The notes: generated by a model from the sequence alone, not told the origin. A DNA stretch of 64,000 nt from Neptunomonas concharum (GCF_008630635.1 NZ_CP043869.1:2479160-2543159); one strand, 5' to 3'. Positions 7,827-18,451 are shown, counted from the stretch's first letter. Numbers and translations are program-made.

Positions 7827-8576
7827 TTATGAAATTGCTGGTCGTCCACCTACTCGCCACCTACCCGCACGTAAAATAGTATCCATCGACTTAGCACCAG
7901 AGCCCGAATAACCTTTATCTTTTAGCCATTCAACGACTTGGTTTTTTGTAGGTGCTGTTTCTTTATCTGAAGGATCGTAGTTCTTCCAAAAACGGTTATT
8001 TGCTTCTAGTAGGTGTCGTAATTGAGGGGATGTATTAGGGTGGATGTAGTAATGGTCTATATGACCCCCTGTTGATGAATCTCTTACAGTATTGTTTGAC
8101 TCATTCTCAAAGTTTATTGTCGATTCTTTATCGGTGTTTTTTTTATGTTCGGCTGGAAAGATTATTTCTTCAGCATCCAATAAATCAGCTTGATACACAA
8201 ACATCATGGAAAAATCTGAAGAGCTTTCGCTAAGTTCAATATCAGCTACTTTTTTTGTTTGAGGATTCATGCACTGTTCTGCATTAATCCAAATTGTTCC
8301 ACCCAGAGGGTCAGATTCATCTGGTTCATATGCGAAAGAACAAGACGTTATAAGCACAAGCTTTCTATTACTTTTATTGCTATCTGATATACCCAGTTGG
8401 TCTTTGATGGCTTGATTCAAAGGTAGGTTAATCCAAGCTTTTAGCTGGCGAGAATTGATCGCCTCGCCAATAAGGCATATGGTCTCGGGCTCACCTATCT
8501 GATTTGAACTCCATCTATCTAAGATATCACTTATTGAGTAAACACTGTCATTCGGGTAAGGCAACGAAACTGACAT
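7827..8576 (-). CDS. Hypothetical accessory protein of the element
   Basis: 249 residues, not recognised. The N-terminal half (about 1-135) contains SISDILDRWSSNQIGEPETI and FAYEPDESDPLGGTIWI. A polar linker follows at about 140-170. The C-terminal part (about 175-249) has SPQLRHLLEANNRFWKNYD and TKNQVVEWLKDKGYSGSGAK before a basic end. This layout is reminiscent of accessory proteins that accompany integrases on small genomic islands. It starts 22 bases after the integrase stop, so the two are likely co-transcribed. No nuclease, toxin or immunity motif was seen. Confidence 0.55.
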   Translation of the reverse strand: MSVSLPYPNDSVYSISDILDRWSSNQIGEPETICLIGEAINSRQLKAWINLPLNQAIKDQLGISDSNKSNRKLVLITSCSFAYEPDESDPLGGTIWINAEQCMNPQTKKVADIELSESSSDFSMMFVYQADLLDAEEIIFPAEHKKNTDKESTINFENESNNTVRDSSTGGHIDHYYIHPNTSPQLRHLLEANNRFWKNYDPSDKETAPTKNQVVEWLKDKGYSGSGAKSMDTILRAGRWRVGGRPAIS

Positions 8577-8598
8577 GTAATTCTCCTCTCATAAAGTC

Positions 8599-9822
8599 TT
8601 ATAAACTTCTGAATTTAATTGTTACTACATTACCCGCTAAAGCCTGCGCTTTGAGTTGATCCAGATAATCAGCCCAGCGTTGCATCATTTCTGTTCTTTG
8701 CTGGAGGTGCTTAGTACGGTTATAAGCTCTGCCGTTTGGATCCTTAACCGCATGGGCAAGCTGTTGCTCTATCCACTCAATACGGTAATTTAAAACCTCA
8801 TCTAGCAGTGTGCGCGCCATTGCCCTAAATCCGTGGGGAGTCATTTTGTCATTGCTGTACCCCATATCCCGCAAGGCTGTTCTCACCCCGTTATCAGACA
8901 TAGGGCGACTTCTACCCCTAGCAGACGGAAACAGGTATTCCCCATCGCCAGTAATGCGCTGTAACTCCTCTAGGATAGTGATAGCTTGATTAGCTAAGGG
9001 GATGATGTGCTCTTGCTTGGTTTTTTCAGCAATAATTTCAATACGCCTTTCTTCATAGTTGATATTCGACCATTTCAGGTGGCGAAGCTCCCCAGGTCTA
9101 CAGAAAAATAGCGCTGATAACTTAAGCGCACATCGAACAACGTGGGTGCCCGTAAAATGGTCAATATCCACCAGCAACCTACCTACCTCTCTAGGCTCGA
9201 TAATTGAGGCATAATGCGTTTTCACTGGAGACTTAAGCGCCCCTTTCAGGTCTGGGGTAGGATCCCGGTCAGCCCTGCCGGTGGCGACGGCAAACCTGAA
9301 TACTTGCCCCGCTGCTTGTTTCGCTCTCTGAGCCGTTTCTATTTTGCCTGTGCTCTCAGTCTTTCGAAGGGTGTTAAGCAGCATAGGGGGCGTTATAGCG
9401 GTAATAGGCATATGGCCGATAAAGGGGAAAAGATACATTTCCATACAGCGCATTGTTCTTTGCTGGTGGCTTTCGGACTTATTAGCCATGTGGATCGAAT
9501 ACCACTCTCTGGCTATCGCCTCAAAGCTATTTACAGCGCTTAGCCGTCTTTCCTCTCGGGTGGCTTGCTTATGGGCTGATGGGTCGATCCCTTCGGTTAA
9601 CTGGCTTCTAGCTTCATCCCTAATTTCTCTCGCTCTCTTTAGCGTGATGTCAGGATACTGACCGATAGAGAGGGTTTTCTCTTTGCCATGAATACGGTAT
9701 TTAAGCCGCCATAGCTTAGCCCCGTTCTTTTTCACTAAAAGATACATGCCTCTCTCATCAGAAAGCTTGTAATCTTTTTCTCTAGGCTTGGCTGTTTGTA
9801 CCTCGCGTGGTGATAGCGGCAT
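8599..9822 (-). CDS. P4-type tyrosine recombinase (site-specific integrase)
   Basis: 407 residues. The N-terminal DUF4102-like arm-binding domain is visible as MPLSPREVQTAKPREKDYKL and GMYLLVKKNGAKLWRLKYR. The catalytic domain carries the R-H-R-H-Y set: Arg in FFCRPGELRHLKW, His and Arg in TPHGFRAMART, His in QQLAHAV, and the nucleophile Tyr in GRAYNRT. These integrases insert islands into tRNA 3' ends, matching the tRNA-Pro 200 bases upstream. A TTG six codons earlier (9840) is possible; the ATG at 9822 is favoured by family N-termini. The gene looks intact. Confidence 0.93.
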   Translation of the reverse strand: MPLSPREVQTAKPREKDYKLSDERGMYLLVKKNGAKLWRLKYRIHGKEKTLSIGQYPDITLKRAREIRDEARSQLTEGIDPSAHKQATREERRLSAVNSFEAIAREWYSIHMANKSESHQQRTMRCMEMYLFPFIGHMPITAITPPMLLNTLRKTESTGKIETAQRAKQAAGQVFRFAVATGRADRDPTPDLKGALKSPVKTHYASIIEPREVGRLLVDIDHFTGTHVVRCALKLSALFFCRPGELRHLKWSNINYEERRIEIIAEKTKQEHIIPLANQAITILEELQRITGDGEYLFPSARGRSRPMSDNGVRTALRDMGYSNDKMTPHGFRAMARTLLDEVLNYRIEWIEQQLAHAVKDPNGRAYNRTKHLQQRTEMMQRWADYLDQLKAQALAGNVVTIKFRSL

Positions 9823-9864
9823 CTTTTTATAAACCCTCAATGATTTCTAGCTTTGAGGGTTGTC

Positions 9865-9920
9865 TGGGGGTATCACCACAACGAAAAAGACCCGATACCC
9901 CCAACAATACCCCCACTTTG
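9865..9920. repeat. Right arm-type repeats upstream of the integrase
   Basis: An inverted copy TGGGGGTATC (9865-9874) faces a direct pair of TACCCCCA units (9894-9920). The latter stretch matches 6225-6251 at 25 of 27 positions. The sites lie between the integrase start and the tRNA, so they could serve both as arm-type integrase sites and as operators of the integrase promoter. Function is inferred from position. Confidence 0.55.
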
Positions 9921-10028
9921 TTCAAGATTGAGCAAGAAATAGTAGGAACACATAGGAACGATATTAAGCCGCAAGCCCCGTCGTTACAAGGCTTAAAGAA
10001 ATATATAGGTAGTATTAGGAAGTTGAAT

Positions 10029-10105
10029 TGGTCGGGACGGCAGGATTTGAACCTGCGACCCCTTGCACCCCATGCAAGTGCGCTACCAAACTGCGCTACG
10101 CCCCG
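10029..10105 (-). tRNA. tRNA-Pro (anticodon GGG)
   Basis: 77 bases. The acceptor stem is CGGGGCG paired with CGTCCCG (one G-T wobble). The anticodon stem CTTGC/GCAAG encloses loop ATGGGGT, giving anticodon GGG. The T-loop is TTCAAAT and CCA is encoded. It lies downstream of ihfA-merR on the same strand, as in pseudomonads. Its 3' end is the integration site of the adjacent element and remains intact. Confidence 0.97.
10034..10051 (+). repeat. Right attachment-core repeat within tRNA-Pro
   Basis: GGGACGGCAGGATTTGAA is the complement of the tRNA T-arm and acceptor 3' strand. It matches 6155-6172 at 16 of 18 positions and marks the tRNA-side boundary of the element. Confidence 0.6.
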
Positions 10106-10175
10106 ACGAAGGCGGGAGCTGTTAAGCTCCGAAGAGGCGCGTATATTACCCTAGCAAAACGCTTGTGAAAAGGGG

Positions 10176-10538
10176 TTAACGGCCAGATTTGAGGGTTTTG
10201 AGGATTTCTTCGAGTTCGCTAATGGTTTGTTTTAATAACTGTTTGTAACGAGCGCTCTCATCAACACTTTGATCCCCTACCAACCACTGCTTGGCACCAC
10301 TGATGGTGTAGCCTTGATCGTGCAATAAGCTTTTAATCTGGCGGATGATGAGTACATCCTGCTGCTGGTAATAGCGACGATTATTACGCTTAACGGGTTT
10401 TATTTGATCGAATTCCTGTTCCCAATACCTTAGTACGTGCGCTTTCACGTCGCATAAAGTCGCTACCTCACCGATGGTAAAATAGCGTTTACTGGGTATG
10501 GCAGGAAGATCAGGCTGGCTCGGACCTGCTGTCTGCAT
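10176..10538 (-). CDS. MerR-family transcriptional regulator
   Basis: 120 residues. A MerR winged helix occupies about 16-85 ([27 protein letters not shown], then [27 protein letters not shown]), followed by a short C-terminal coiled helix. It overlaps the 3' end of ihfA by 29 bases and lies between ihfA and tRNA-Pro, a conserved arrangement in pseudomonads and relatives. There is no effector-binding domain or metal-site cysteine cluster beyond a single CDVK. Its targets are not known to me. Confidence 0.88.
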   Translation of the reverse strand: MQTAGPSQPDLPAIPSKRYFTIGEVATLCDVKAHVLRYWEQEFDQIKPVKRNNRRYYQQQDVLIIRQIKSLLHDQGYTISGAKQWLVGDQSVDESARYKQLLKQTISELEEILKTLKSGR

Positions 10539-10821
10539 AGGCGTCTACACGGTCCTTTAGTTTTTGGCCTGGTCGAAAAGTCACAACGCGGCGTGCTGAA
10601 ATGGGCACTTCTTCACCGGTTTTTGGGTTTCGACCAGGGCGCTGTCGCTTATCCCGCAGGTCAAAGTTTCCAAAACCGGAAAGCTTGACCTGCTCATTGG
10701 CAGCAAGGCTTTCACGAATTTCATCAAAAAAGGATTCAACCATATCTTTAGCTTCACGCTTGTTCAGACCCAACTCTTCGTACAAACGTTCTGCCATGTC
10801 TGCCTTTGTTAAAGAACTCAT
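10510..10821 (-). CDS. ihfA: Integration host factor subunit alpha
   Basis: 103 residues of the HU/IHF family: N-terminal helices ([20 protein letters not shown]), a beta-saddle with [26 protein letters not shown], and the intercalating-proline arm. IHF-alpha pairs with IHF-beta to bend DNA at specific sites. The frame extends three codons further, but the ATG at 10821 gives the usual [11 protein letters not shown]. It follows pheT by 17 bases, the standard pheST-ihfA arrangement. Confidence 0.96.
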   Translation of the reverse strand: MSSLTKADMAERLYEELGLNKREAKDMVESFFDEIRESLAANEQVKLSGFGNFDLRDKRQRPGRNPKTGEEVPISARRVVTFRPGQKLKDRVDAYADSRSEPA

Positions 10822-10838
10822 GAACACCACCTTGCCTA

Positions 10839-13226
10839 TTAGTCTCTTAAGGTTGCCCCTACAGCACCAAGCGCCTTAACGACATCTTGCACCGCTGCAT
10901 TAATCTCATCTTCATTAAGAGTGCGCGATGGATGCTGCCAGGTCAAGCCCAGGGCAACACTTTTTCGTCCTGCTTCAATACCTTGGCCTTGATAAACATC
11001 AAAAAGGATCGTCTGTTTGAGGAATTCACCAGCATTTTCCTGCACAGCACTGCGCAATGTGTCATAGGCAACGGCTTCATCAACCAGTAGCGCTAAATCA
11101 CGGCGCGACTCTGGGAACTTGGATAACTCCGAAAATTTTGCCAAATGCCCTTCAAGCAGGGTGTCTAAGCTAAGTTCAAACAGATAAACCGGCCCGTTAA
11201 GATCGAGCTTTTTCACTAATGCAGGATGCAGTGCCCCGATAAAACCAACCGTCTCACCGCCACGCTCAATACGTGCGCTTTGGCCTGGGTGTAACGCAAC
11301 GTGCTGATCAGCCACAAAACGATACTCATTACCTGAGCTGCCCAGATTAAGGACGGCTTCCACATCACCCTTGATATCAAAGAAATCAACCGAAGAGGAT
11401 TTACCTGTCCAGTTTTCAGGATCACGATTACCACACAGTAAACCCGCTAACACATTTTCCTGAACCAGCCCTTCACCTTTTGGTAAAAAACGCTGCCCTG
11501 TTTCAAATAGTCGAACACGAGATTGCTGGCGATTTTGGTTGTATTGCAAAGCTTTGACCAAGCCTGGCCAAATACTGGTACGCATCACTGCCATTTCAGC
11601 GGAGATAGGGTTGGCCAGCGCTAGCGCTTCATACTGATCATCAAACTGTTTTTGCAAACCCGCTTCAATAAAGCTATAGGTAATCGCTTCCTGATAGCCT
11701 AACGTCGTGAGTGTGCGGCGCAGAGTTTGAATAGTGACTTTAGATTCATCGATAGGTGTAAAGGGTAACGTCGCTGTAGGCACTTTTACCGGCAGGTTGT
11801 TGTAACCATAAACACGCGCTAACTCTTCAATCAGATCCACTTCAATGCTGATGTCAAAACGATAGGATGGAATAGCCACCACCCACTCACCTTGGCCCGT
11901 CGCTTCGATCTGCATCCCTAGGCGAGTTAGGATCTCTTCGATTTCGCTCGCGGGCATATCAAATGCCAACATTGCATTCACTTTTTCATGGCGTAGTGTC
12001 ACCGAACGAGCCTTGGGTAAATGCGCTTCGCTAACCGCCTCAGAAACCGGACCGGCCTGACCACCTACGATATCCAAGAGCAAAGCTGTTGCTCGCTCAA
12101 TCGCGTCATGTTGCAATTGCCAATCAACGCCGCGCTCGTAGCGGTGTGATGCATCTGTATGGAGTCCATATGCACGCGCTTTACCAGCAACCGCGATCTG
12201 ATCAAAGAAAGCACATTCGAGGAATATATCTTTAGATTCGGCAGTAACTCCGGTGGCTTCACCTCCGAAAATACCGGCCATGGCAACCGGACCGCTTTGA
12301 TCTGCAATCACCAGAGTATCGGCGTTCAGGGTCACTTCATTGCCATCTAACAGCGTGAGCTTTTCATCGGCTTTTGGCATACGAACGACAATACTGCCAC
12401 TGAGCTTATTCAAATCGAACGCATGAAGAGGCTGCCCCAGCTCTAGCAACACGTAGTTGGTTACATCTACGACAGGATCAATAGAACGAATGCCTGATCG
12501 ACGCAACTTCTCCACCATCCATAGAGGTGTTTCAGCGGATAAATCCACATTACGAATTACACGACCTAAATAACGAGGGCAAGCCTGCGGTGCATCCAAA
12601 ACAATTGGAAAAGTATCATCGATTGTTGCAGGAACCGGCTTGATCTCAACAAAGCTGACAGGCGCTTTATTCAATACACCAACTTCACGAGCCAATCCTT
12701 TAATGCTCAAACAGTCACCGCGGTTAGGTGTGAGGTCTACATCGATAATTTTATCATCCAAGCCCAGATATTCACGCAAGCAGGTGCCTACCGGAGCATC
12801 CTGAGCCAGCTCCATAATGCCTGCGTGATCATCAGAGATACCAAGTTCATCATCGGCACATAACATGCCAAAGGATTCAACCTGACGCAGTTTGGCTTTC
12901 TTGATTTTAAACTCGCCGCCTTCAGGTGTTGGTAACACCGCACCCACCTTTGCATAAGCCGTTTTCAGACCGGCTCTAGCATTAGGGGCACCACAAACCA
13001 CCTGATAGGTTTCTGTTCCATCTGTTACTGTGCAGACCTGTAGCTTATCGGCATTAGGGTGCTGCTCTGCCGTTAGGATTTCACCTACGACAACATTAGA
13101 AAAATCACCTGCGACCGCTTCTACATCATCGACCTCTAAACCCGCCATCGTGATCTGGTCGACCAACGCTTGCGTTGTAATGGAGGGATTGACCAGCTCT
13201 CGTAACCACTTTTCACTGAATTTCAT
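10839..13226 (-). CDS. pheT: Phenylalanyl-tRNA synthetase beta subunit
   Basis: 795 residues, normal length. The order is an N-terminal tRNA-binding (EMAP-like) domain at about 40-150 ([19 protein letters not shown]), the B3/B4 editing region around 210-390, the B5 domain around 400-475, a catalytic-like core, and a C-terminal anticodon-binding FDX-ACB domain from about 700 ([14 protein letters not shown]). It forms the alpha2-beta2 enzyme with PheS, encoded just upstream with a 56-base gap. Nothing unusual was seen. Confidence 0.97.
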   Translation of the reverse strand: MKFSEKWLRELVNPSITTQALVDQITMAGLEVDDVEAVAGDFSNVVVGEILTAEQHPNADKLQVCTVTDGTETYQVVCGAPNARAGLKTAYAKVGAVLPTPEGGEFKIKKAKLRQVESFGMLCADDELGISDDHAGIMELAQDAPVGTCLREYLGLDDKIIDVDLTPNRGDCLSIKGLAREVGVLNKAPVSFVEIKPVPATIDDTFPIVLDAPQACPRYLGRVIRNVDLSAETPLWMVEKLRRSGIRSIDPVVDVTNYVLLELGQPLHAFDLNKLSGSIVVRMPKADEKLTLLDGNEVTLNADTLVIADQSGPVAMAGIFGGEATGVTAESKDIFLECAFFDQIAVAGKARAYGLHTDASHRYERGVDWQLQHDAIERATALLLDIVGGQAGPVSEAVSEAHLPKARSVTLRHEKVNAMLAFDMPASEIEEILTRLGMQIEATGQGEWVVAIPSYRFDISIEVDLIEELARVYGYNNLPVKVPTATLPFTPIDESKVTIQTLRRTLTTLGYQEAITYSFIEAGLQKQFDDQYEALALANPISAEMAVMRTSIWPGLVKALQYNQNRQQSRVRLFETGQRFLPKGEGLVQENVLAGLLCGNRDPENWTGKSSSVDFFDIKGDVEAVLNLGSSGNEYRFVADQHVALHPGQSARIERGGETVGFIGALHPALVKKLDLNGPVYLFELSLDTLLEGHLAKFSELSKFPESRRDLALLVDEAVAYDTLRSAVQENAGEFLKQTILFDVYQGQGIEAGRKSVALGLTWQHPSRTLNEDEINAAVQDVVKALGAVGATLRD

Positions 13227-13282
13227 GCTGCTTTCCTGAAAATCTTTATATTGCTGCTAATGTCGACCGAGTAGATATAAAC

Positions 13283-14308
<1,026 letters not shown>

Positions 14309-14354
14309 CTAATTCAGTCATTCTGCTCAATTGAAAGAAATTCAGCGCAATAAC

Positions 14355-14394
14355 CGAAAAAATAGGGGAAGAGTTTGCACCCTTCCCCTATTTT
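14355..14394 (-). terminator. Terminator or attenuator between rplT and pheS
   Basis: Perfect 11-bp stem AATAGGGGAAG / CTTCCCCTATT with a nine- to ten-base loop and six T residues on the minus strand. In E. coli the corresponding position holds the pheST attenuator with a Phe-rich leader peptide. No Phe-rich leader could be found here, so a plain terminator of the infC-rpmI-rplT operon is as likely. Confidence 0.8.
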
Positions 14395-14427
14395 AATACT
14401 CAACAACCTCAATAAGAGGCGGGTGCA

Positions 14428-14784
14428 TTACGCCAGAGCAGCTTTCGCTTTCTCGACAACAGCACTAAAGGCTGCCTGTTCGTGAACAGCCAAGTCAGCC
14501 AGTACTTTACGGTCGATTTCGATGCTAGCTTTTTTCATACCAGCGATGAAACGGCTGTAAGACAAACCATTCAAACGTGCAGCAGCATTGATACGAGCAA
14601 TCCACAGAGCGCGGAATTGACGCTTACGCTGACGACGGTCACGGTATGCATACTGACCAGCTTTGATAACTGCCTGTTTAGCTACACGGAATACACGGCT
14701 ACGAGCACCGTAGTAGCCTTTAGCCTGCTTCAGGATTTTCTTATGACGGCGACGAGCCTGAACACCACGTTTTACACGAGCCAT
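14428..14784 (-). CDS. rplT: 50S ribosomal protein L20
   Basis: 118 residues, highly basic, opening [20 protein letters not shown] and then [17 protein letters not shown], standard for bL20. It binds 23S rRNA early in assembly and, in enterics, represses the rpmI-rplT message. It is 42 bases downstream of rpmI. Confidence 0.98.
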   Translation of the reverse strand: MARVKRGVQARRRHKKILKQAKGYYGARSRVFRVAKQAVIKAGQYAYRDRRQRKRQFRALWIARINAAARLNGLSYSRFIAGMKKASIEIDRKVLADLAVHEQAAFSAVVEKAKAALA

Positions 14785-14826
14785 TCTTTACCTTCCTATA
14801 TTCAATTCTGTTAGTGAAAAAACGAC

Positions 14827-15021
14827 TTAGATGTAAGGCAACATGCGACGGATCAGAGCCTGATCTGCAGCGTGTACCTGAAGCATCGGACGAAGCTGAC
14901 GCTTACGCTTAGTGCTTTTCTTGGTCAGAATGTGACTTTTGAAGGCCTGCTTGTGCTTGAAGCCATTCGCAGTTTTCTTGAAGCGTTTTGCCGCACCACG
15001 GCAAGATTTAATCTTTGGCAT
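14827..15021 (-). CDS. rpmI: 50S ribosomal protein L35
   Basis: 64 residues ([20 protein letters not shown], ending LIRRMLPYI), standard bL35. It lies between infC and rplT as in most gammaproteobacteria. GGAG-like bases precede the ATG. Confidence 0.98.
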   Translation of the reverse strand: MPKIKSCRGAAKRFKKTANGFKHKQAFKSHILTKKSTKRKRQLRPMLQVHAADQALIRRMLPYI

Positions 15022-15067
15022 TTGGAATCTCCACGCATTCGTTAGTTATATGTAACCCATAGAAACA

Positions 15068-15106
15068 GCAAAAACCCGCAGCTATATCGAAACATAGACG
15101 CGGGTT
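15068..15106 (-). terminator. Hairpin with T-run between infC and rpmI
   Basis: Outer stem AACCCGC / GCGGGTT with a smaller inner CTATG/TATAG-like pairing and five T residues after it on the minus strand. It could partly terminate the infC transcript or form part of the L20-type control region. Which one cannot be decided by eye. Confidence 0.5.
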
Positions 15107-15121
15107 ATGCGGCGTTAGGAA

Positions 15122-15661
15122 TTACTTTTTCTTCTTCGGGGCGATCACCATGATCATTTGACGACCTTCCATCTTTGGACGCTGTTCAACGACTGCCAGC
15201 TCTTCTAGATCTTTTTCGATCCGAAGTAGTAGCTGCATGCCCAGTTCCTGATGAGCCATCTCACGGCCGCGGAAACGTAATGTAACCTTAGCCTTATCCC
15301 CTGCTTCTAGGAAACGTATCAGGTTGCGTAGTTTTACCTGATAATCCCCATCTTCCGTCGCAGGACGGAATTTTATTTCCTTAACCTGGGTCTGATGCTG
15401 CTGCTTTTTAGCCTCAGCCATCTTTTTCTTCTGCTCGTATTGGAACTTACCAAAGTCCATCAATTTACATACGATGGGATCTGAGTCAGAAATTTGTACC
15501 AAGTCAAGTTCAGCCTCTTGAGCCATCTCAAGAGCCTGATTAAGCGATACGATACCTACCTGTTCACCATCAGAGCCAATCAAACGTAACTCGGATGCTC
15601 TGATATTCTCATTAATAGGCGCGCGATTATCACGGGCGCCTCTTCTGTTATCGCGCTTAAT
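15122..15661 (-). CDS. infC: Translation initiation factor IF-3, AUU start
   Basis: 179 residues. The conventional-start frame would begin only at a TTG (15583), removing the conserved N-terminus. Reading upstream, ATT at 15661 gives [20 protein letters not shown] and then [16 protein letters not shown], the normal IF-3 N-terminal domain. AGGAG lies eight bases before that ATT. The non-standard start is the hallmark of infC autoregulation, since IF-3 rejects AUU. The C-terminal domain ([19 protein letters not shown], ending VIAPKKKK) is typical. It follows thrS by 18 bases. Confidence 0.96.
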   Translation of the reverse strand: MKRDNRRGARDNRAPINENIRASELRLIGSDGEQVGIVSLNQALEMAQEAELDLVQISDSDPIVCKLMDFGKFQYEQKKKMAEAKKQQHQTQVKEIKFRPATEDGDYQVKLRNLIRFLEAGDKAKVTLRFRGREMAHQELGMQLLLRIEKDLEELAVVEQRPKMEGRQMIMVIAPKKKK

Positions 15662-15679
15662 TGCTATATCTCCTAATAA

Positions 15680-17596
15680 TTATTCTGTACGGCTCTTCTG
15701 TTCCACATCTTTTCTGAGGAAATCTGTGAATGCCTCAATAGTCATAGTGCCAAGATCTTCGCCGGTACGGGTACGCACAGCGACACAGCCGTTTTCGACT
15801 TCTTTATCACCAACTACCAAAAGGAAAGGAACCTTCTGAAGAGTACGCTCGCGGATTTTAAAGCCGATCTTCTCGTTTCTCAAGTCCGATATCGCCCTAA
15901 AGCCAGAATTATCCAATATTTTTACCACTTTTTCGGAATATTCTGCTTGTTTGTCGGTAATGTTCATAACAACAGCTTGAACAGGTGACAACCAAGTAGG
16001 CAATGCTCCGGCGTAGTTTTCAATCAAAATACCGATAAAACGCTCAAACGAACCCAGAATTGCTCGATGCAGCATGACCGGAGTCTCACGTTCGCCGCTC
16101 TCGTTGACAAATTGTGCGCCTAAGCGCCCTGGCATTGAGAAATCTACCTGTATTGTACCACATTGCCAGACACGTCCGAGACAATCCTTCAAAGAGAATT
16201 CAACTTTAGGGCCGTAGAAAGCACCTTCACCTGGAAGCTTATCCCAATCGAGGTTGGCATTATCCAGTGCATCAGCCAAGGCTTTTTCCGCTTTATCCCA
16301 GATTTCATCCGATCCGACACGCTGTTCAGGGCGAGTGGATAGTTTATAAATTACTTCATTGAAGCCAAAGTCAGCATAGACTTCATGCAGGAAGTCGATA
16401 AAGCTGGCAACCTCTTTTTGGATATCATTTTCTGCACAGAAGATATGCGCATCATCCTGAACAAAGCCACGTACACGCATGATACCATGCAGCGCGCCAG
16501 ACGGTTCGTTACGGTGACAACAGCCAAACTCTGCCAGACGTAGTGGCAGATCACGGTAAGAACGCAACCCTTGGTTAAACACCTGAACATGACCTGGGCA
16601 GTTCATAGGCTTGATAGCGAAGTCACGGCTTTCAGAATGAGTAGTGAACATCTCCTCTGAGAACTTGTCCCAATGGCCTGACTTTTCCCAAAGTGTACGC
16701 TCAACTACTTGTGGCGTTCTTATCTCTTGATAGCCATGACGACGAAGTTTTTCGCGCATGTAGCTTTCAATATTCTGGTATAGCGTCCATCCATTTGGGT
16801 GCCAAAAGACCATGCCTGGCGCTTCTTCCTGTAAATGAAAGAGGTTCAGTTGCTTGCCGAGTTTACGGTGATCACGTTTTTCGGCTTCTTCAAGACGATG
16901 CAAGTACGCTTTCAACTCTTTCTTATCGCCCCATGCAGTACCGTATATGCGCTGCAACATCTCGTTGTTAGAGTCGCCGCGCCAGTATGCACCAGCTACT
17001 TTCATGAGCTTAAAGGCTTTGATATGACCCGTAGAAGGCACGTGCGGACCACGGCAAAGGTCGATAAAGTCACCTTGAGAGTAGAATGATAAATCCTGCC
17101 CTTCGGGTACGGCCTGAAGCAGTTCAACCTTGTACTTCTCGCCCATCTCATCAAACATTTTAGTCGCTTCATCACGACTCATAATCGAGCGGCTAACCGG
17201 CAAATTCTGCTTTGCCAGCTCTGCCATTTTTTTCTCGATCTTTTCTAAATCTTCTGGTGTGAAAGCTCTTTCATAGGCGAAGTCGTAGTAAAAACCGTCT
17301 TCTATAACAGGGCCTATCGTCACCTGTGCACCCGGGAATAGTTCCTGCACAGCCATCGCCATCAAGTGAGCACATGAGTGGCGAATCACTTCCAGCCCCT
17401 CTTCATCTCGTGGCGTAATTAAAGAGAGATTGCTGTCTTCAGCAATGGTATATGTAGTATCTACCAAAGTGCCATTCACTTTACCAGCTAAGGCCGCTTT
17501 CGCTAAACCTGCGCCAATATCAGCAGCAACATCAAATACAGTAACCGGGTTAGCAAACTCGCGTTTACTTCCATCAGGGAGGGTAATGACAGGCAT
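15680..17596 (-). CDS. thrS: Threonyl-tRNA synthetase
   Basis: 638 residues, close to the E. coli length (642). The order is an N-terminal TGS domain ([20 protein letters not shown]), an editing domain with the [18 protein letters not shown] zinc-like motif, and a class II core with MNCPGHVQ and [13 protein letters not shown] carrying the catalytic zinc ligands. The C-terminal anticodon-binding domain starts near 540. It heads the thrS-infC-rpmI-rplT operon. An anticodon-mimicking hairpin lies 22 bases upstream of the start (see separate entry). Confidence 0.98.
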   Translation of the reverse strand: MPVITLPDGSKREFANPVTVFDVAADIGAGLAKAALAGKVNGTLVDTTYTIAEDSNLSLITPRDEEGLEVIRHSCAHLMAMAVQELFPGAQVTIGPVIEDGFYYDFAYERAFTPEDLEKIEKKMAELAKQNLPVSRSIMSRDEATKMFDEMGEKYKVELLQAVPEGQDLSFYSQGDFIDLCRGPHVPSTGHIKAFKLMKVAGAYWRGDSNNEMLQRIYGTAWGDKKELKAYLHRLEEAEKRDHRKLGKQLNLFHLQEEAPGMVFWHPNGWTLYQNIESYMREKLRRHGYQEIRTPQVVERTLWEKSGHWDKFSEEMFTTHSESRDFAIKPMNCPGHVQVFNQGLRSYRDLPLRLAEFGCCHRNEPSGALHGIMRVRGFVQDDAHIFCAENDIQKEVASFIDFLHEVYADFGFNEVIYKLSTRPEQRVGSDEIWDKAEKALADALDNANLDWDKLPGEGAFYGPKVEFSLKDCLGRVWQCGTIQVDFSMPGRLGAQFVNESGERETPVMLHRAILGSFERFIGILIENYAGALPTWLSPVQAVVMNITDKQAEYSEKVVKILDNSGFRAISDLRNEKIGFKIRERTLQKVPFLLVVGDKEVENGCVAVRTRTGEDLGTMTIEAFTDFLRKDVEQKSRTE

Positions 17597-17618
17597 GTTA
17601 TTTCCTTAAAGTTCTATG

Positions 17619-17639
17619 GTGGCCGATACGAAGGGCCAC
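17619..17639 (-). promoter_or_regulatory. Candidate thrS translational operator mimicking the tRNA-Thr anticodon arm
   Basis: On the minus strand GTGGCC / GGCCAC form a perfect six-base-pair stem. Allowing one C-C mismatch, the apical seven-base loop is TTCGTAT. This places T at the position of U33, CGT as a Thr anticodon and A at position 37, as in a tRNA-Thr anticodon loop. The hairpin ends 22 bases before the thrS ATG, just upstream of the ribosome site. E. coli ThrRS represses its own mRNA by binding a similarly placed CGU-loop hairpin. Function here is inferred. Confidence 0.65.
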
Positions 17640-17743
17640 TGTGCCGTATAAAAAAGGTGTCACACAAACCAAGTGCTAATCACCAACGGCGGCGATTCTA
17701 CCGCAAAGCACAACACAATCCCACCTTAGTCGACGGGGATATC

Positions 17744-18433
17744 TTATTCTGCTTCTTCCAGCTGCCTTCGTGTGTAGAGAATATGTTCAACGGCTACTTT
17801 TTTGGCTCTTTCAGGATCGCGTTTCATTAGGGCATCATAGATCTGTTCATGCTGCATACGAATACCGTCAGGATATCGCCCAAAGCGGATAAGCGTACGA
17901 TTAAGCACCCCATAGATCGCATTGAAATATCGGTTATAAAATAACTGGCTAAACGCCACAATCAGCATGTGATGGCTGGATTCTGCAATCATCATATGAA
18001 AACGCAGGTCCGCTTTAGCTTTGGCTAAAGTCGTTTCACCTAAGCTGCGTTGCTGCATACGCTGAAATTCATCACTGATATCCTGTAATTGCTCATCGGT
18101 CGCTCTTAACGCCGCAAAATAGGCCGCTTCTCCTTCAAGAAACGCACGTGCATCCAGCACTCGAAGCTGTAGTTCTAAGTGGTCGCCTCCCACTTCTTGC
18201 GGCATATCAGCGCGTTGTGCGATCAGATTTTCACATACACTACGCCCTCCATGCTGGGTCGTAATAAGCTGTGCCAATTCCATTTGCTGGACGACTTCTC
18301 GGACAGTGGCTCGAGATATCTGGTATTGATCCGCCAGCTGGCGCTGGGAAGGCAATGCTTGACCAGGTACCAGATCTCCTTTCAAGATCTTACCGGTCAG
18401 ATCAGCATACAATTGCTGCTTCTGAGAACTCAT
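17744..18433 (-). CDS. lldR: FadR/GntR-family regulator of lactate utilisation
   Basis: 229 residues. The N-terminal GntR winged helix (GQALPSQRQLADQYQISRATVREVVQQMELAQLI) is followed by a C-terminal FCD all-helical ligand domain (about 85-225) with histidines in FHMMIAESSHH and AVEHIL that could bind metal. It diverges from lutABC, so it is very probably the L-lactate-responsive repressor. A FadR-type operator (18452-18462) lies just upstream of its own start. Another FCD-family regulator with a different ligand is the alternative. Confidence 0.82.
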   Translation of the reverse strand: MSSQKQQLYADLTGKILKGDLVPGQALPSQRQLADQYQISRATVREVVQQMELAQLITTQHGGRSVCENLIAQRADMPQEVGGDHLELQLRVLDARAFLEGEAAYFAALRATDEQLQDISDEFQRMQQRSLGETTLAKAKADLRFHMMIAESSHHMLIVAFSQLFYNRYFNAIYGVLNRTLIRFGRYPDGIRMQHEQIYDALMKRDPERAKKVAVEHILYTRRQLEEAE

Positions 18434-18451
18434 GATGCGCCTCTCATTTCT

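Larger units (their letters stand above)
6155..10051. mobile_element. Small integrative element (about 3.9 kb) in tRNA-Pro(GGG)
   Basis: The segment is bounded by imperfect copies of the tRNA-Pro 3' end. It carries a P4-type tyrosine integrase whose 5' end faces the tRNA, then a 249-residue unknown protein, an AlpA-like regulator and two small predicted DNA-binding proteins, all on the minus strand. Two near-identical 27-base repeats lie just inside the ends and a cluster of iteron-like repeats lies at the distal end. No capsid, conjugation, resistance or toxin gene is recognisable. It resembles a minimal satellite or cryptic island. Boundaries are inferred from the repeats. Confidence 0.75.

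Noticed and set aside
9214-9661. Open frames of 105-109 codons opposite the integrase gene
   Set aside because: They lie antisense to an intact integrase with clear catalytic motifs and have no recognisable product.
14386-14424. Short frame overlapping the rplT stop, considered as a pheM-like leader peptide
   Set aside because: It encodes about 11 residues without phenylalanine, so it does not fit Phe attenuation.
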